DNA of 8,429 nucleotides, from assembly GCA_030649435.1 (NCBI GenBank), contig JAUSKE010000059.1:1-8429 (forward strand), in the 5' to 3' direction. The translations under genes and the position numbers were made by a program. Source of the stretch: Deltaproteobacteria bacterium (GTDB taxonomy: Bacteria > UBA10199 > JACPAL01 > JACOUP01). The notes beneath the pieces were generated by a model, which made no database searches, was not told where the DNA came from, and saw only the letters and a list, made by a program, of their open reading frames with translations. Shown here piece by piece: positions 1 to 6,247 of the stretch. Each line of letters begins with the position of its first letter. Position 1 is the stretch's first letter.

Positions 1-1200
1 CCACCGGTGATCAGGACGGATCGTCTTGACCGGGCGGTTATAAAAATAAGTCTCTCCATCCGGGACATTCTGTTTCTGCCGAAACACAGAAACAGAGGCG
101 GAGACACGGGTCCCTGTCCCGAGCAAGGTCCGATCGTACGCCTCGGTCGGCGTAAAACCGGGCCAGCTAGTCTGCGTCTGCCAGGTCGGGGGGAAATAAT
201 CAGGATATTTTTGCATGGCGGTGTAGCGGGCCCGCGCCAAGATCCCGTTGTCTCGAAATTGTTCCCCGATCTGGATAGTCACCTCAGGGGGGCCAAACCG
301 TTCGCCACCCCGGTACGGCCAGTGCATCTCCATAAAACCGACCTTCACCACCTCCCCATTCACTCTATCATAAATATTGAACAGGGTATTACGGACCTCG
401 ATCGTTCCGTTGGGGGGCATTCTTTTCATCCCGAAAGAGCCAAATTCATTCCGGACCCAGATCTCAGGAGGAGAGGTCTCTCCCACTTTAACGACATCGT
501 CGACCCCATATCTCCCCTCATTGACCTCTCTTCTCATCCGTCGCCAGGTGACCCGGTCCTTTGAAAGCTTCTTTCCTTGCCCCGGTTGGAGTCCCCGTCC
601 CGCAACGTAGTTGAGTCCCGCCAGAGAGGCTTGGGTCGCTACCATTTTCCATTCGGGGGAATTGAGAGGAGCCTGAGACAATTTTTTGAAATCGGAGGCG
701 GCATAAACCGTCATCGCCGCCGTCGAAAGAGAGGCGGAGAATCTGCCCCAATCGTACCGCTCCAAACGGCTCGGAGAAGAAAAGGCGAAAAGTCCGGTCA
801 AACTGGCTCCAAAGAAAAGTCCATCCCGAACAAGGGTCCCCTCCTCTTCTGAATCACCACTCACCAGACGATCCCCTGTTTTAACGGCATTCAAAAGACC
901 TGCTGCGACCCCGGCCGACTGGACAAAATACTTGACGGCAAACCGGGAGAAAGCTTGAGGGTAAAAAGGGTCCGCACGAGTGACTGCATTCGCCGGAGTC
1001 CATCCTTCCGGAATTGGGATTGTCGTCCCCCAGGGGGGAGGGACCGGAACAAGCGCCGGGTGACGGATCGCCTTCCACTCCCAAAAAAAGCGGGTCCGCG
1101 CTGCCTCCGCCACCGCTGCGGCGGCCGATAGCCCGAGATCCCCCCAGCAGTAGAGGTCTTCCCAACGATCTTTTGGTGTCTGGCAGTTGATCTGTGTCAT
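1..1200 (-). CDS. Large hypothetical protein, 3' end beyond window
   Basis: I translated this frame by hand. It runs from ATG at 1200 to the window edge with no stop: 400 codons, C-terminus missing. I do not recognise the family. There is no signal peptide at the start (MTQINCQTPKDRWEDLYCWG). An Ala-rich stretch lies at 25-35, then a Trp/Pro-rich part at 40-70 (VPVPPPWG). Two weakly hydrophobic Ala/Gly-rich stretches at about 88-106 and 123-142 could be buried helices; they are poor membrane spans. From about 240 the sequence has many charged, aromatic and Gly residues (EMHWPYRGGERFGPPEV at 291-307), suggesting beta-rich structure. An in-frame stop at 1213-1215 makes ATG 1200 the first possible ATG. 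No Shine-Dalgarno precedes it, and the inverted repeats at 1204-1247 lie directly upstream. Several shorter open frames on both strands here are shadows. I am sure it is coding from the long open frame and plausible composition; its function is unknown. Confidence 0.7.
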   Translation of the reverse strand, partial: MTQINCQTPKDRWEDLYCWGDLGLSAAAAVAEAARTRFFWEWKAIRHPALVPVPPPWGTTIPIPEGWTPANAVTRADPFYPQAFSRFAVKYFVQSAGVAAGLLNAVKTGDRLVSGDSEEEGTLVRDGLFFGASLTGLFAFSSPSRLERYDWGRFSASLSTAAMTVYAASDFKKLSQAPLNSPEWKMVATQASLAGLNYVAGRGLQPGQGKKLSKDRVTWRRMRREVNEGRYGVDDVVKVGETSPPEIWVRNEFGSFGMKRMPPNGTIEVRNTLFNIYDRVNGEVVKVGFMEMHWPYRGGERFGPPEVTIQIGEQFRDNGILARARYTAMQKYPDYFPPTWQTQTSWPGFTPTEAYDRTLLGTGTRVSASVSVFRQKQNVPDGETYFYNRPVKTIRPDHRW

Positions 1201-1203
1201 TGT

Positions 1204-1247
1204 GCTAACGTACTAATACGTTAGCCTAGAAGCTATTTCAGGCTAAC
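1204..1247. repeat. Nested inverted repeats, candidate operator or RNA switch
   Basis: Three copies of one arm are seen. Arm A, GCTAACGTA (1204-1212), is perfectly complementary to arm B, TACGTTAGC (1217-1225), around a 4-base centre CTAA. GTTAGCCT (1220-1227), overlapping arm B, is perfectly complementary to arm C, AGGCTAAC (1240-1247), across 12 bases. Arm B can therefore pair with A or with C but not both. The A/B palindrome ends three bases before the start codon of the minus-strand gene at 1200 and lies 46 bases beyond the stop of the YerC-like gene. As DNA it looks like a dimeric repressor site with an extra half-site. As RNA reading through from the yerC-like gene it could form alternative hairpins. 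Which role applies is inference. Confidence 0.6.
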
Positions 1248-1258
1248 TTGGCTGTCAA
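1230..1258 (-). promoter_or_regulatory. Possible promoter for the hypothetical gene
   Basis: On the minus strand a perfect -35 hexamer TTGACA (1258-1253) is followed after 17 bases by TAGCTT (1235-1230), a poor -10 match (3 of 6). Transcription would start near 1223, within the inverted repeats, leaving a leader of about 23 bases. A competing -10-like box, TATTAG (1218-1213), sits in the palindrome centre 12 bases before ATG 1200 and would give a leaderless transcript, but it lacks a good -35. Either way the repeats overlap the promoter or start site, which fits repression by a protein bound there. Confidence 0.35.
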
Positions 1259-1271
1259 GTCACTTTTTAGG

Positions 1272-1571
1272 TTATTTTCTATGGAGACGGCTGAGGAGGA
1301 GGCGGTACCCACCAACCCCCTTGAGCAGGCAGCGAGCCACTCGGGTGATGGTTGCGGTACTCACACCGGACTGTTCGTAGACCTGTCGGTAAGGGATCTT
1401 TTTCTCGAGGAGCCGGGCGACATGCCAGCGATCGCTGATCGCCTGGAGCTCGGCGGGGGTACAAAGATCATCAAGGAATTTTTGACATTCCTCGGCATTC
1501 TTCAGGCTTAAAAGAGCGGAGAACAGCTCTTTATGACGTTGTCTTTCGACCTTTTCGTGTCCCTTCTTCAT
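1272..1571 (-). CDS. YerC/TrpR-like DNA-binding regulator
   Basis: A 99-residue protein of the YerC/YecD family, Trp-repressor-like helix-turn-helix proteins of about 100 residues. The family pattern is clear: ELFSALLSLKNAEECQKFLDDLC (15-37), then the HTH region TPAELQAISDRWHVARLLEK (38-57) and a recognition helix around SGVSTATITRVARCL (68-82). YerC-type proteins are usually cytosolic repressors; the ligand and target are unknown here. The start is ATG 1571. The open frame continues upstream to 1661, but that part is the tRNA-Pro gene read in frame and is not protein. No Shine-Dalgarno is present, since only CAAC separates the tRNA 3' end from the ATG. The gene probably shares a transcript with the tRNA. 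The inverted repeats downstream at 1204-1247 are a possible target, but nothing in the sequence proves it. Confidence 0.85.
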   Translation of the reverse strand: MKKGHEKVERQRHKELFSALLSLKNAEECQKFLDDLCTPAELQAISDRWHVARLLEKKIPYRQVYEQSGVSTATITRVARCLLKGVGGYRLLLSRLHRK

Positions 1572-1575
1572 GTTG

Positions 1576-1649
1576 TCGGGACGCGGGGATTTGAACCCCG
1601 GACCCCCTGCTCCCGAAGCAGGTGCGCTACCGGGCTGCGCTACGTCCCG
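1576..1649 (-). tRNA. tRNA-Pro (anticodon CGG)
   Basis: A complete 74-base cloverleaf is seen on the minus strand. The acceptor strands CGGGACG (1649-1643) and CGTCCCG (1583-1577) form seven perfect pairs, beginning with the C1-G72 pair typical of bacterial proline tRNAs. The anticodon stem CCTGC/GCAGG closes the loop TTCGGGA, with anticodon CGG at 1615-1613, reading codon CCG. The T arm is GGGG-TTCAAAT-CCCC. The discriminator is A (1576). The 3' CCA is not encoded (CAA follows), so maturation would need RNase Z-type trimming and CCA addition. The start codon of the YerC-like gene follows after only four bases. Confidence 0.95.
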
Positions 1650-1670
1650 AAATGGCACCATCCGTACTTC

Positions 1671-1703
1671 AACTAAAATTTTTTGGCCAGACCAAATTTA
1701 GTT
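1671..1703 (-). terminator. Bulged hairpin after the receiver gene, possible terminator
   Basis: AACTAAA (1671-1677) pairs with TTTAGTT (1697-1703), and TTTGG (1682-1686) pairs with CCAAA (1692-1696), leaving a 4-base bulge (1678-1681) and a 5-base loop (1687-1691). The hairpin overlaps the receiver stop codon (1704-1702) and lies between that gene and the tRNA. It is AT-rich and lacks a clean run of T after the stem on the minus strand, so it is not a classic Rho-independent terminator. It could instead be a processing or attenuation structure before the tRNA. Confidence 0.25.
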
Positions 1704-2076
1704 ACTCCGGCAGGAGGGTACTTACCCGACTCACAAGAGAGCCTAAATCAAATGGCTTTCGCAGAAAAAGTGCTGCTCCCAACTTTTTCACCTTTTCTTC
1801 CAACCCCTCTTCATCGAGGCCTGTCAGGATGACAACAGGGATCTTGCGGGTCTCTTCCTTCTCACGAAGGGTCTTTAGAACAGTCAGCCCGTCGCCCGCC
1901 GGCATCCGGATATCAAGAATGATCAGGTCTGGTTTTTTCTTATGGGCCATTTCGAGGGCACGAATCCCTTCATGGGCAACACAAGTCTCAAAACCACTGG
2001 CCTCGAGTCGATCACGAACGGTTACGGTAAAATCTCGCTCATCATCGACCACGAGGATCATCGGCTTATTATCCAT
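1702..2076 (-). CDS. Stand-alone CheY-like response regulator receiver
   Basis: A 124-residue single receiver domain with no output domain. All receiver landmarks are present: acidic pair D11/D12 (LVVDDE), phospho-acceptor D55 (LIILDIRMP), T85 (VVILTG) and K107 (FLRKPFD). It should be phosphorylated by a histidine kinase and act through protein contacts, like CheY or Spo0F. No histidine kinase or chemotaxis gene is in the window, so its partner is unknown. It starts 45 bases after the nucleosidase-like gene ends. No Shine-Dalgarno precedes ATG 2076, but a TATGAT box (2093-2088) lies 11 bases upstream and may serve a leaderless transcript; no convincing -35 accompanies it. The stop codon is inside the hairpin at 1671-1703. 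Confidence 0.92.
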   Translation of the reverse strand: MDNKPMILVVDDERDFTVTVRDRLEASGFETCVAHEGIRALEMAHKKKPDLIILDIRMPAGDGLTVLKTLREKEETRKIPVVILTGLDEEGLEEKVKKLGAALFLRKPFDLGSLVSRVSTLLPE

Positions 2077-2087
2077 GGGAAGAGTTT

Positions 2088-2093
2088 ATCATA
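2088..2093 (-). promoter_or_regulatory. -10-like box before the receiver gene
   Basis: TATGAT on the minus strand matches the -10 consensus at 5 of 6 positions and ends 11 bases before ATG 2076. Transcription from it would give a leader of only about five bases. There is no good -35 at 16-18 bases upstream (AACTCT at 17). This is sequence resemblance only. Confidence 0.3.
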
Positions 2094-2121
2094 GATAACC
2101 TAGCGACAAAAGAGTTTCGTC

Positions 2122-2874
2122 TCAAATTGGCCTCTCCTGTAGGTAGGCTATAAGAAAGCGGGCGATCGAGGTCCGGGCCATTGTCGCCAATTTTTGAAAC
2201 CGGGGGAGTTGGATCAACTGGAGTGGATTCTTGAGCGCAAAACGAAAAATCTTTGCCGGGATCAGATTTTGGTCCGGTCCCAAAAATTGTTCCCAGTCTG
2301 GGAGCGGCAGTGAAACAGGGTCCAAGATCGCCCGGACCGCCAGAAACGGTTTTTTCTTCTTCACCGCCCACCGGCCGACCTCAGCCGATTCCATATCGAG
2401 CGCAATCGCCCCCGACCGAGTCCCCAAAAAGGCCTTTTCATGAGGCTCAACTACAGGCCGATCAACCGTCAACAACGGGCCAAAATGGTGAGGCCAGCCT
2501 TTCTGCTCCAAAATGGCCTGGGCCTTTTTCAACAACGGCTTTGTAGAGCTGGCGACCGATAGGGCATCCGGGTTTAGCACAAGAACTTCTGTCCCGATCA
2601 CCAGGTCCCCTGGTACGAGCCTCGGATCGGTCGCACCGGCGTAGCCAGTTGAAATCAGGAGAGAGGGGTCGTACTTTTCAAAAAGAAGGGAAAGACTTTT
2701 GAAGACATTGTCGTAACCGATTCCTGTCCTAACTAAGAGCAGCTCCTGATCTTCGAAAGAAGTTTCAATGATGGTGGTGGGCCGTTCGAAAAGGACCTTC
2801 TGGGGGGCAAGAGATTCGCTAAAATCTTTCAGCTCGTCACGAAGCGCGGCAATGATGGCAATCGGGCCTGACAT
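2122..2874 (-). CDS. MTA/SAH-nucleosidase-like phosphorylase-family protein
   Basis: A 250-residue protein of the nucleoside phosphorylase/MTAN fold. The N-terminus PIAIIAALRDELKDF (4-18) matches the family start, and STGYAGATDPRLVPGDLVIG (75-94) is the ribose/purine-site region. ALDMESAEVG (158-167) is the usual MES motif. By alignment with E. coli MTA/SAH nucleosidase, catalytic E12, E174 and D197 correspond to E14, E162 and D185, so glycosidic bond cleavage looks retained. The RAILDP motif (181-186) and the basic, helical C-terminal tail (about 205-250) resemble HpnG, the adenosylhopane nucleosidase. No hopanoid genes lie nearby, so the substrate remains open. The start is ATG 2874, one base after the ThyX stop (TAAGATG); the open frame upstream of it overlaps thyX and is a shadow. 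Translational coupling to thyX is likely. Confidence 0.8.
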   Translation of the reverse strand: MSGPIAIIAALRDELKDFSESLAPQKVLFERPTTIIETSFEDQELLLVRTGIGYDNVFKSLSLLFEKYDPSLLISTGYAGATDPRLVPGDLVIGTEVLVLNPDALSVASSTKPLLKKAQAILEQKGWPHHFGPLLTVDRPVVEPHEKAFLGTRSGAIALDMESAEVGRWAVKKKKPFLAVRAILDPVSLPLPDWEQFLGPDQNLIPAKIFRFALKNPLQLIQLPRFQKLATMARTSIARFLIAYLQERPI

Positions 2875-2875
2875 C

Positions 2876-4444
2876 TTAGAGAGTCCGGTCGTACTGTTCA
2901 ATCGTCTGTTTCCAAACAGGGATCCCGCAATAACGGTCCCCCTCAGGACAATACGGTGTTTCCCCCGCCTGCTTCCGGAGGTAACAGGGGGCAAGGATAT
3001 GTTTCGCGATCCTCGGGTGGATTTTTTTGACCTGCTGGATCTCGTCGATCGTCGCAAAAAAGATCTCTTCCTGACTATCGTAGCAGGCCCTCGTCCGCCA
3101 TTTGTGGTGCAGGTTCAGCAAATCCCCCGATTCCGTGAAACGGATCGGGAAGGCGTTGGGCAAAAGGTAGAGTGCCTTCTCTGGCGAAACGCCATCATCC
3201 AAGAGATTGTTGATCTCCCCAAAAAGAGTTTCCATCGTTTCTAGAAAAAGCTCTCGTGCCGGTTCATACTCGCGCACAAGGAGCGGGAGGATATAATCGG
3301 GCTGGCCACTGTAATGACCGGAAAGGATCGGCCGCGAGGCGGGGGCCATCCGGTGACGCTGGTCCTGCGAATCGGCGGTGTGCGAAATTTTCTTTTGAAA
3401 GGTGTAGTGCGGGTGAACCATCGTACGCGACAGTTTGGAAAGAGTCGTCAGGTTTAGGGTATCCCCAAAATAGGAATTCTTGGCCGGATCCAACACCAAG
3501 GCGATCGCATCATCATCCGAGAAACGGTTCTTTGGCAGGCCCAAAACTTCCCGAACCGATTGAGCAAGGGTTTCTTCCGCCCCATTTTTATAATCAACCA
3601 ACCGAGAGACGTGATTTTCCAATCCAGCGTCGAACTCTTTGACAAACTCCGCCGCCAATCCCTTCTTCTCTCCTCCATGAAACTGCTGGTAGGCGATATA
3701 CTCCGGCGTCTCTTCTAGCGACAGTGGGTCTTTCAACTCTTTTTCAAACTCGGGATCAACCGCTTTTACCGCCGCCACCATCCTCTCAACCACATAACGT
3801 TGTTCAACAGGCGTATCGAAGAGCTGACAGATCCGCCAATACCGCATCAGCGTCAGGGCGCTGACCGAATGGTACATGTAGGCATGGATCGCGACCGGCA
3901 ACAGGTAACGGGCGACCTCATACCCTCGTTTCTTGAGCGCCGTCTCGTAACGTTCACTGACTTTTTCTCTCTGCGGAAAAATTTTGTAAAACCGTTTTCG
4001 GATTTCGGGCAAAAGGATTTCGATCATCCGGTTGTATTGTTCAATCAGGGTATCGACGGTCGCCACGTAACGATCCGCCTGTTTCTGGGGGAGCTCGGGG
4101 ATCGTATAATGCCCGCGGGCGACCTTCACATACCGCTGACTGACCTGCTCCGAGTTATAATAAGGATGGCTGTGGAGGAACGACCAGATGAACTGCCGGC
4201 TGATCTTGTCCAACGCAAAAACAAAGGTCGCATGCTGGCGTGTCGTCAGGTGGCCTGCCTGCAACGTCGAACGGGCAATCTTATCGCGAAGGATGATCGC
4301 CTTTTCATCCTTCGTCACGTCGTCCAGACTGACAATCCCCTTGGAGGAATAACAGGTCCTTGCGGTCGCCACCGCCAGATTGTACGGCTGCTCGATCACC
4401 CCTGTGAGGGCAACGACCGGCGGTTCGGAGAGAAAGGGAATCAT
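2876..4444 (-). CDS. Tandem two-domain ThyX-family protein
   Basis: A 522-residue protein containing two ThyX (FAD-dependent thymidylate synthase) domains; ordinary ThyX is about 220-260 residues. ThyX methylates dUMP using methylenetetrahydrofolate and FADH2. Domain 1 (about 10-225) has HLTTRQHATFVFALDKISRQ (65-84), then SHPYYNSEQVSQRY (92-105) where RHRxxSxxxxSxRY is expected: H93, S102, R104 and Y105 stay, but the two Arg of RHR are Ser and Pro. Domain 2 (about 310-490) carries DQRHRMAPAS (361-370) with RHR intact, and a LLPNAF...NLHHKWRTRACYDSQEEI region (427-461) like the ThyX helix ending in AQxEIR. The C-terminus has three Cys (487, 499, 506) that could bind metal. ATG 4444 was chosen because AGGA lies eight bases before it; the frame opens further to 4549, but that part runs into the divergent promoter. 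Whether it still makes dTMP is uncertain. Confidence 0.85.
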   Translation of the reverse strand: MIPFLSEPPVVALTGVIEQPYNLAVATARTCYSSKGIVSLDDVTKDEKAIILRDKIARSTLQAGHLTTRQHATFVFALDKISRQFIWSFLHSHPYYNSEQVSQRYVKVARGHYTIPELPQKQADRYVATVDTLIEQYNRMIEILLPEIRKRFYKIFPQREKVSERYETALKKRGYEVARYLLPVAIHAYMYHSVSALTLMRYWRICQLFDTPVEQRYVVERMVAAVKAVDPEFEKELKDPLSLEETPEYIAYQQFHGGEKKGLAAEFVKEFDAGLENHVSRLVDYKNGAEETLAQSVREVLGLPKNRFSDDDAIALVLDPAKNSYFGDTLNLTTLSKLSRTMVHPHYTFQKKISHTADSQDQRHRMAPASRPILSGHYSGQPDYILPLLVREYEPARELFLETMETLFGEINNLLDDGVSPEKALYLLPNAFPIRFTESGDLLNLHHKWRTRACYDSQEEIFFATIDEIQQVKKIHPRIAKHILAPCYLRKQAGETPYCPEGDRYCGIPVWKQTIEQYDRTL

Positions 4445-4518
4445 AGGGCCAATCCTAGCGAGTCGTTTTTTCAAAGTCCACCATTGATATTTTTGCCCCT
4501 CCCCTATAAAAGAAACTG
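4445..4518. promoter_or_regulatory. Divergent promoter region, thyX and transporter operon
   Basis: This 74-base AT-rich spacer lies between two divergent transcription units. On the plus strand TTGATA (4484-4489) and TATAAA (4505-4510) match -35 and -10 consensus at 5 of 6 positions each, with a short 15-base spacer. Transcription would begin near 4517, almost at GTG 4519. On the minus strand the thyX Shine-Dalgarno AGGA (4456-4453) is clear, but I could not pick a convincing -35/-10 pair for thyX. Confidence 0.45.
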
Positions 4519-5418
4519 GTGGGAAATGCGGAAAAGTCTGTGGAGACAAGGAACGGCCCGCTCCTGATGATCCTTTCCTGTTTCTTTTTTTCCCTGATGG
4601 CGGTCGGGGTTAAATACAGCCTCACCACCCTGCCGTTCTACGAAGTGGTCTTTTTTCGCTGCGCGATCAGTGCAGTGATTTTTGGAATAATGCTCAAGAG
4701 ACGACAAAATTCGTTTCGTGGCTTTAACGAAAAGGCCCTCGTCGTTCGAAGCCTCGCCGGGTTTGCAGCGATCCTCTGCAACTTCTATGCAATTGCCAAT
4801 ATCCCTCTGGGAGATGCCTCCCTCCTCGTCAACAGCTCGCCACTCTTCGTCGTGATCCTCTCCGCAATCTTCCTAAAAGAAAAAATTAGTCGGCCTCTGC
4901 TCTTCCTGATCCTTCTTTCCGCATTCGGGATCATGCTGGTCTTGCGGCCGAGTTTCCACTGGTTGAACTTGGCCAGCCTCTCAGGACTCGCCTCGGGGCT
5001 CGCTGCCGGTTTCTTTGCCGCCGTTGCCTTTGTCACGATCCATGAACTCCACGAAACCGAATCGTCACTCACCATTGCCTTTTATTTCACAACCATCGCC
5101 TCTCTCGGGTCATTGCCACTGATGCTCCCCCACTTTAGACTCCCTGTAGGGCCAGAACGTTGGTTTATCCTCCTCTCGGGACTCTTCGGAACTGTTGGCC
5201 AGTTGCTAATGACGAAAGCGTACCGCTATGAGCAGGCGTCTCGGATTTCCTCCTTGATCACCGTCAGCGTCATCTTCGCCTTTGGTTGGGGGCTCTTCCT
5301 CTTTCATGAAAAACCGACCGTTCTTTCTCTCGTCGGGAGTCTTGTCACGATCATCGCCTTGGCCCTCATCATCAACCTGAGGCGAGAACCGGTTACGTTA
5401 AGGAGTCTTGGATCATGA
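4519..5418 (+). CDS. EamA-family (DMT) inner-membrane transporter
   Basis: A 299-residue polytopic membrane protein of the drug/metabolite transporter superfamily, which moves metabolites or amino acids across the inner membrane. About ten hydrophobic segments form two EamA repeats (roughly 15-142 and 152-290). Family-typical stretches include FFSLMAVGVKYSL near the first helix, FRCAISAVIFG in the second, IPLGDASLLVNSSPLFVVILSAIFLKEKIS closing the first repeat, and QASRISSLITVSVIFAFGWGLFLFHEK in the second. The substrate cannot be read from sequence. The start is uncertain. GTG 4519 lies eight bases after a TATAAA box and lacks a Shine-Dalgarno; GTG 4540, preceded by GGAAAAG, is a good alternative, and ATG 4567 would clip the first helix. 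It is the first gene of a four-gene operon and overlaps the Nudix gene by four bases. Confidence 0.88.
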   Translation: MGNAEKSVETRNGPLLMILSCFFFSLMAVGVKYSLTTLPFYEVVFFRCAISAVIFGIMLKRRQNSFRGFNEKALVVRSLAGFAAILCNFYAIANIPLGDASLLVNSSPLFVVILSAIFLKEKISRPLLFLILLSAFGIMLVLRPSFHWLNLASLSGLASGLAAGFFAAVAFVTIHELHETESSLTIAFYFTTIASLGSLPLMLPHFRLPVGPERWFILLSGLFGTVGQLLMTKAYRYEQASRISSLITVSVIFAFGWGLFLFHEKPTVLSLVGSLVTIIALALIINLRREPVTLRSLGS

Positions 5419-5822
5419 AAGCTATATCACCCCACGAGATCGAAGCGGTCGCCGCGGTCATCGAAAGAGACGGACTTTTTCTCATCACTAAAAGGTTGAA
5501 AGAGTCACACTTGGGTCATTGTTGGGAATTTCCTGGCGGCAAGAGGGAAAAAGGAGAAACAGTGGAGGAGTGTGCCGTTCGAGAGTGTCAGGAAGAGATT
5601 GGTGTGGTGGTGGAACCGATCCGATACCTCAAGGCGGTTCGCTACGAATACCCGGAGGTGAAAGTCTTCCTGCACTTCGTTCTCTGCCGTTTGGTCTCTG
5701 GAGAACCTCAGCCAATCGAATGTGCCGAGCCGACCTGGATCAGACCCGAAGATTTTAGCAAATATGAATTCCCCGCCGCTGATCGGAGTGTGATCGAAGG
5801 CTTGATCCAGGAGACTCTATGA
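5415..5822 (+). CDS. MutT-like Nudix hydrolase
   Basis: A 135-residue Nudix hydrolase close to MutT in length and layout. The Nudix box is complete: G42-x5-E48-x7-R56-E57-x2-E60-E61-x-G63, with CWEFPGGKREKGE just ahead as in MutT and related (d)NTP pyrophosphohydrolases. The N-terminal strand AVAAVIERDGLFLITKR (11-27) and the C-terminal EPTWIRPEDFSKYEFPAADR match the MutT pattern in which the last loop contacts the base. The likely role is hydrolysis of oxidised nucleotides such as 8-oxo-dGTP in the cytosol; other nucleotide substrates are possible. ATG 5415 overlaps the transporter stop by four bases (ATGA). AGGAG (5401-5405), nine bases upstream, supports this start. Confidence 0.92.
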   Translation: MKAISPHEIEAVAAVIERDGLFLITKRLKESHLGHCWEFPGGKREKGETVEECAVRECQEEIGVVVEPIRYLKAVRYEYPEVKVFLHFVLCRLVSGEPQPIECAEPTWIRPEDFSKYEFPAADRSVIEGLIQETL

Positions 5823-6247
5823 AAAAAATCCACGTCAAGGCCGAGGTGACCGTCTTTTTTTCTGATTGCGACCCGATGCGCCATTGTAACAATGCCCGTT
5901 TTTTCAACTTTTTGGAGTACGCCCGGATGCAATACTACAAAAAATTAAAGGCACTGGACCTTCGCATAATGAACAACACAAGCACTTTCGGCATCATCCT
6001 GGCGGAGGTCTCCTGCACCTTCAAATCCCCTGCTTTTATTGATGAAAAGCTGGTGATCGCGGTTCGCACGAGCGAGATTAAAACAAAGAGTTTCATCATG
6101 GAATACGAGATCCGGGAGAAAAAAAGTAGGCGATTAGTTGCCCTTGGCCATTCAGTCCAAGTGATGTATAATTACCGAAGACAAAAAACATTCCCGATCC
6201 CCCTCCCACTACGGAGGAAGATCGAAAGGCTGGAGGGACTCCGTTGA
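5819..6247 (+). CDS. Hot-dog fold acyl-CoA thioesterase-like protein (4HBT/YbgC type)
   Basis: A 142-residue single hot-dog domain. The segment VFFSDCDPMRHCNNARFFNFLEYARMQYY (12-40) matches the 4-hydroxybenzoyl-CoA thioesterase/YbgC/FadM pattern, in which the Asp of the DxDxxxHxNN region (D18 here) is catalytic and the following helix is the hot-dog helix. ILAEVSCTFKSPAFIDEKLVIAVRTSEI (60-87) is the typical central strand region. The enzyme probably hydrolyses an acyl-CoA or acyl-ACP thioester in the cytosol; the chain length cannot be told. The C-terminal tail (about 125-142) is basic. ATG 5819 overlaps the Nudix stop by four bases (ATGA), and AGGAG (5809-5813) sits five bases before it. Confidence 0.88.
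   Translation: MKKIHVKAEVTVFFSDCDPMRHCNNARFFNFLEYARMQYYKKLKALDLRIMNNTSTFGIILAEVSCTFKSPAFIDEKLVIAVRTSEIKTKSFIMEYEIREKKSRRLVALGHSVQVMYNYRRQKTFPIPLPLRRKIERLEGLR

Noticed and set aside
7..852. Plus-strand open frames of 185, 77 and 91 codons
   Set aside because: They are antisense to the 400-codon open minus-strand frame, which has no stop, and their Arg/Pro/His-rich translations look like shadows.
518..1165. Two short minus-strand open frames (518-751 and 881-1165)
   Set aside because: They lie in another frame within the long hypothetical gene and have low-complexity Gly/Arg/Ser composition.
1204..1225. E. coli trp operator at the palindrome
   Set aside because: It shares GTACTA with the trp operator, but the symmetric core and spacing differ; a binding site for the nearby TrpR-like protein remains only a possibility.
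1576..1649. tRNA-Pro as an integration site for a mobile element
   Set aside because: No integrase and no repeat of the tRNA 3' end was seen in the window.
1572..1661. N-terminal extension of the YerC-like protein by 30 residues
   Set aside because: These codons are the tRNA-Pro gene and its flank read in frame; known YerC proteins start near the residue encoded at 1571.
2875..3057. 61-residue N-terminal extension of the nucleosidase-like protein
   Set aside because: It lies inside the thyX coding region in another frame, and the family N-terminus begins at MSGPIAII (2874).
4445..4549. 35-residue N-terminal extension of the ThyX-like protein
   Set aside because: It covers the divergent promoter and overlaps the start of the transporter gene; ATG 4444 has its own Shine-Dalgarno.
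3800..4567. 255-codon open frame on the plus strand
   Set aside because: It is antisense to well-supported thyX sequence and its translation shows no recognisable domain.
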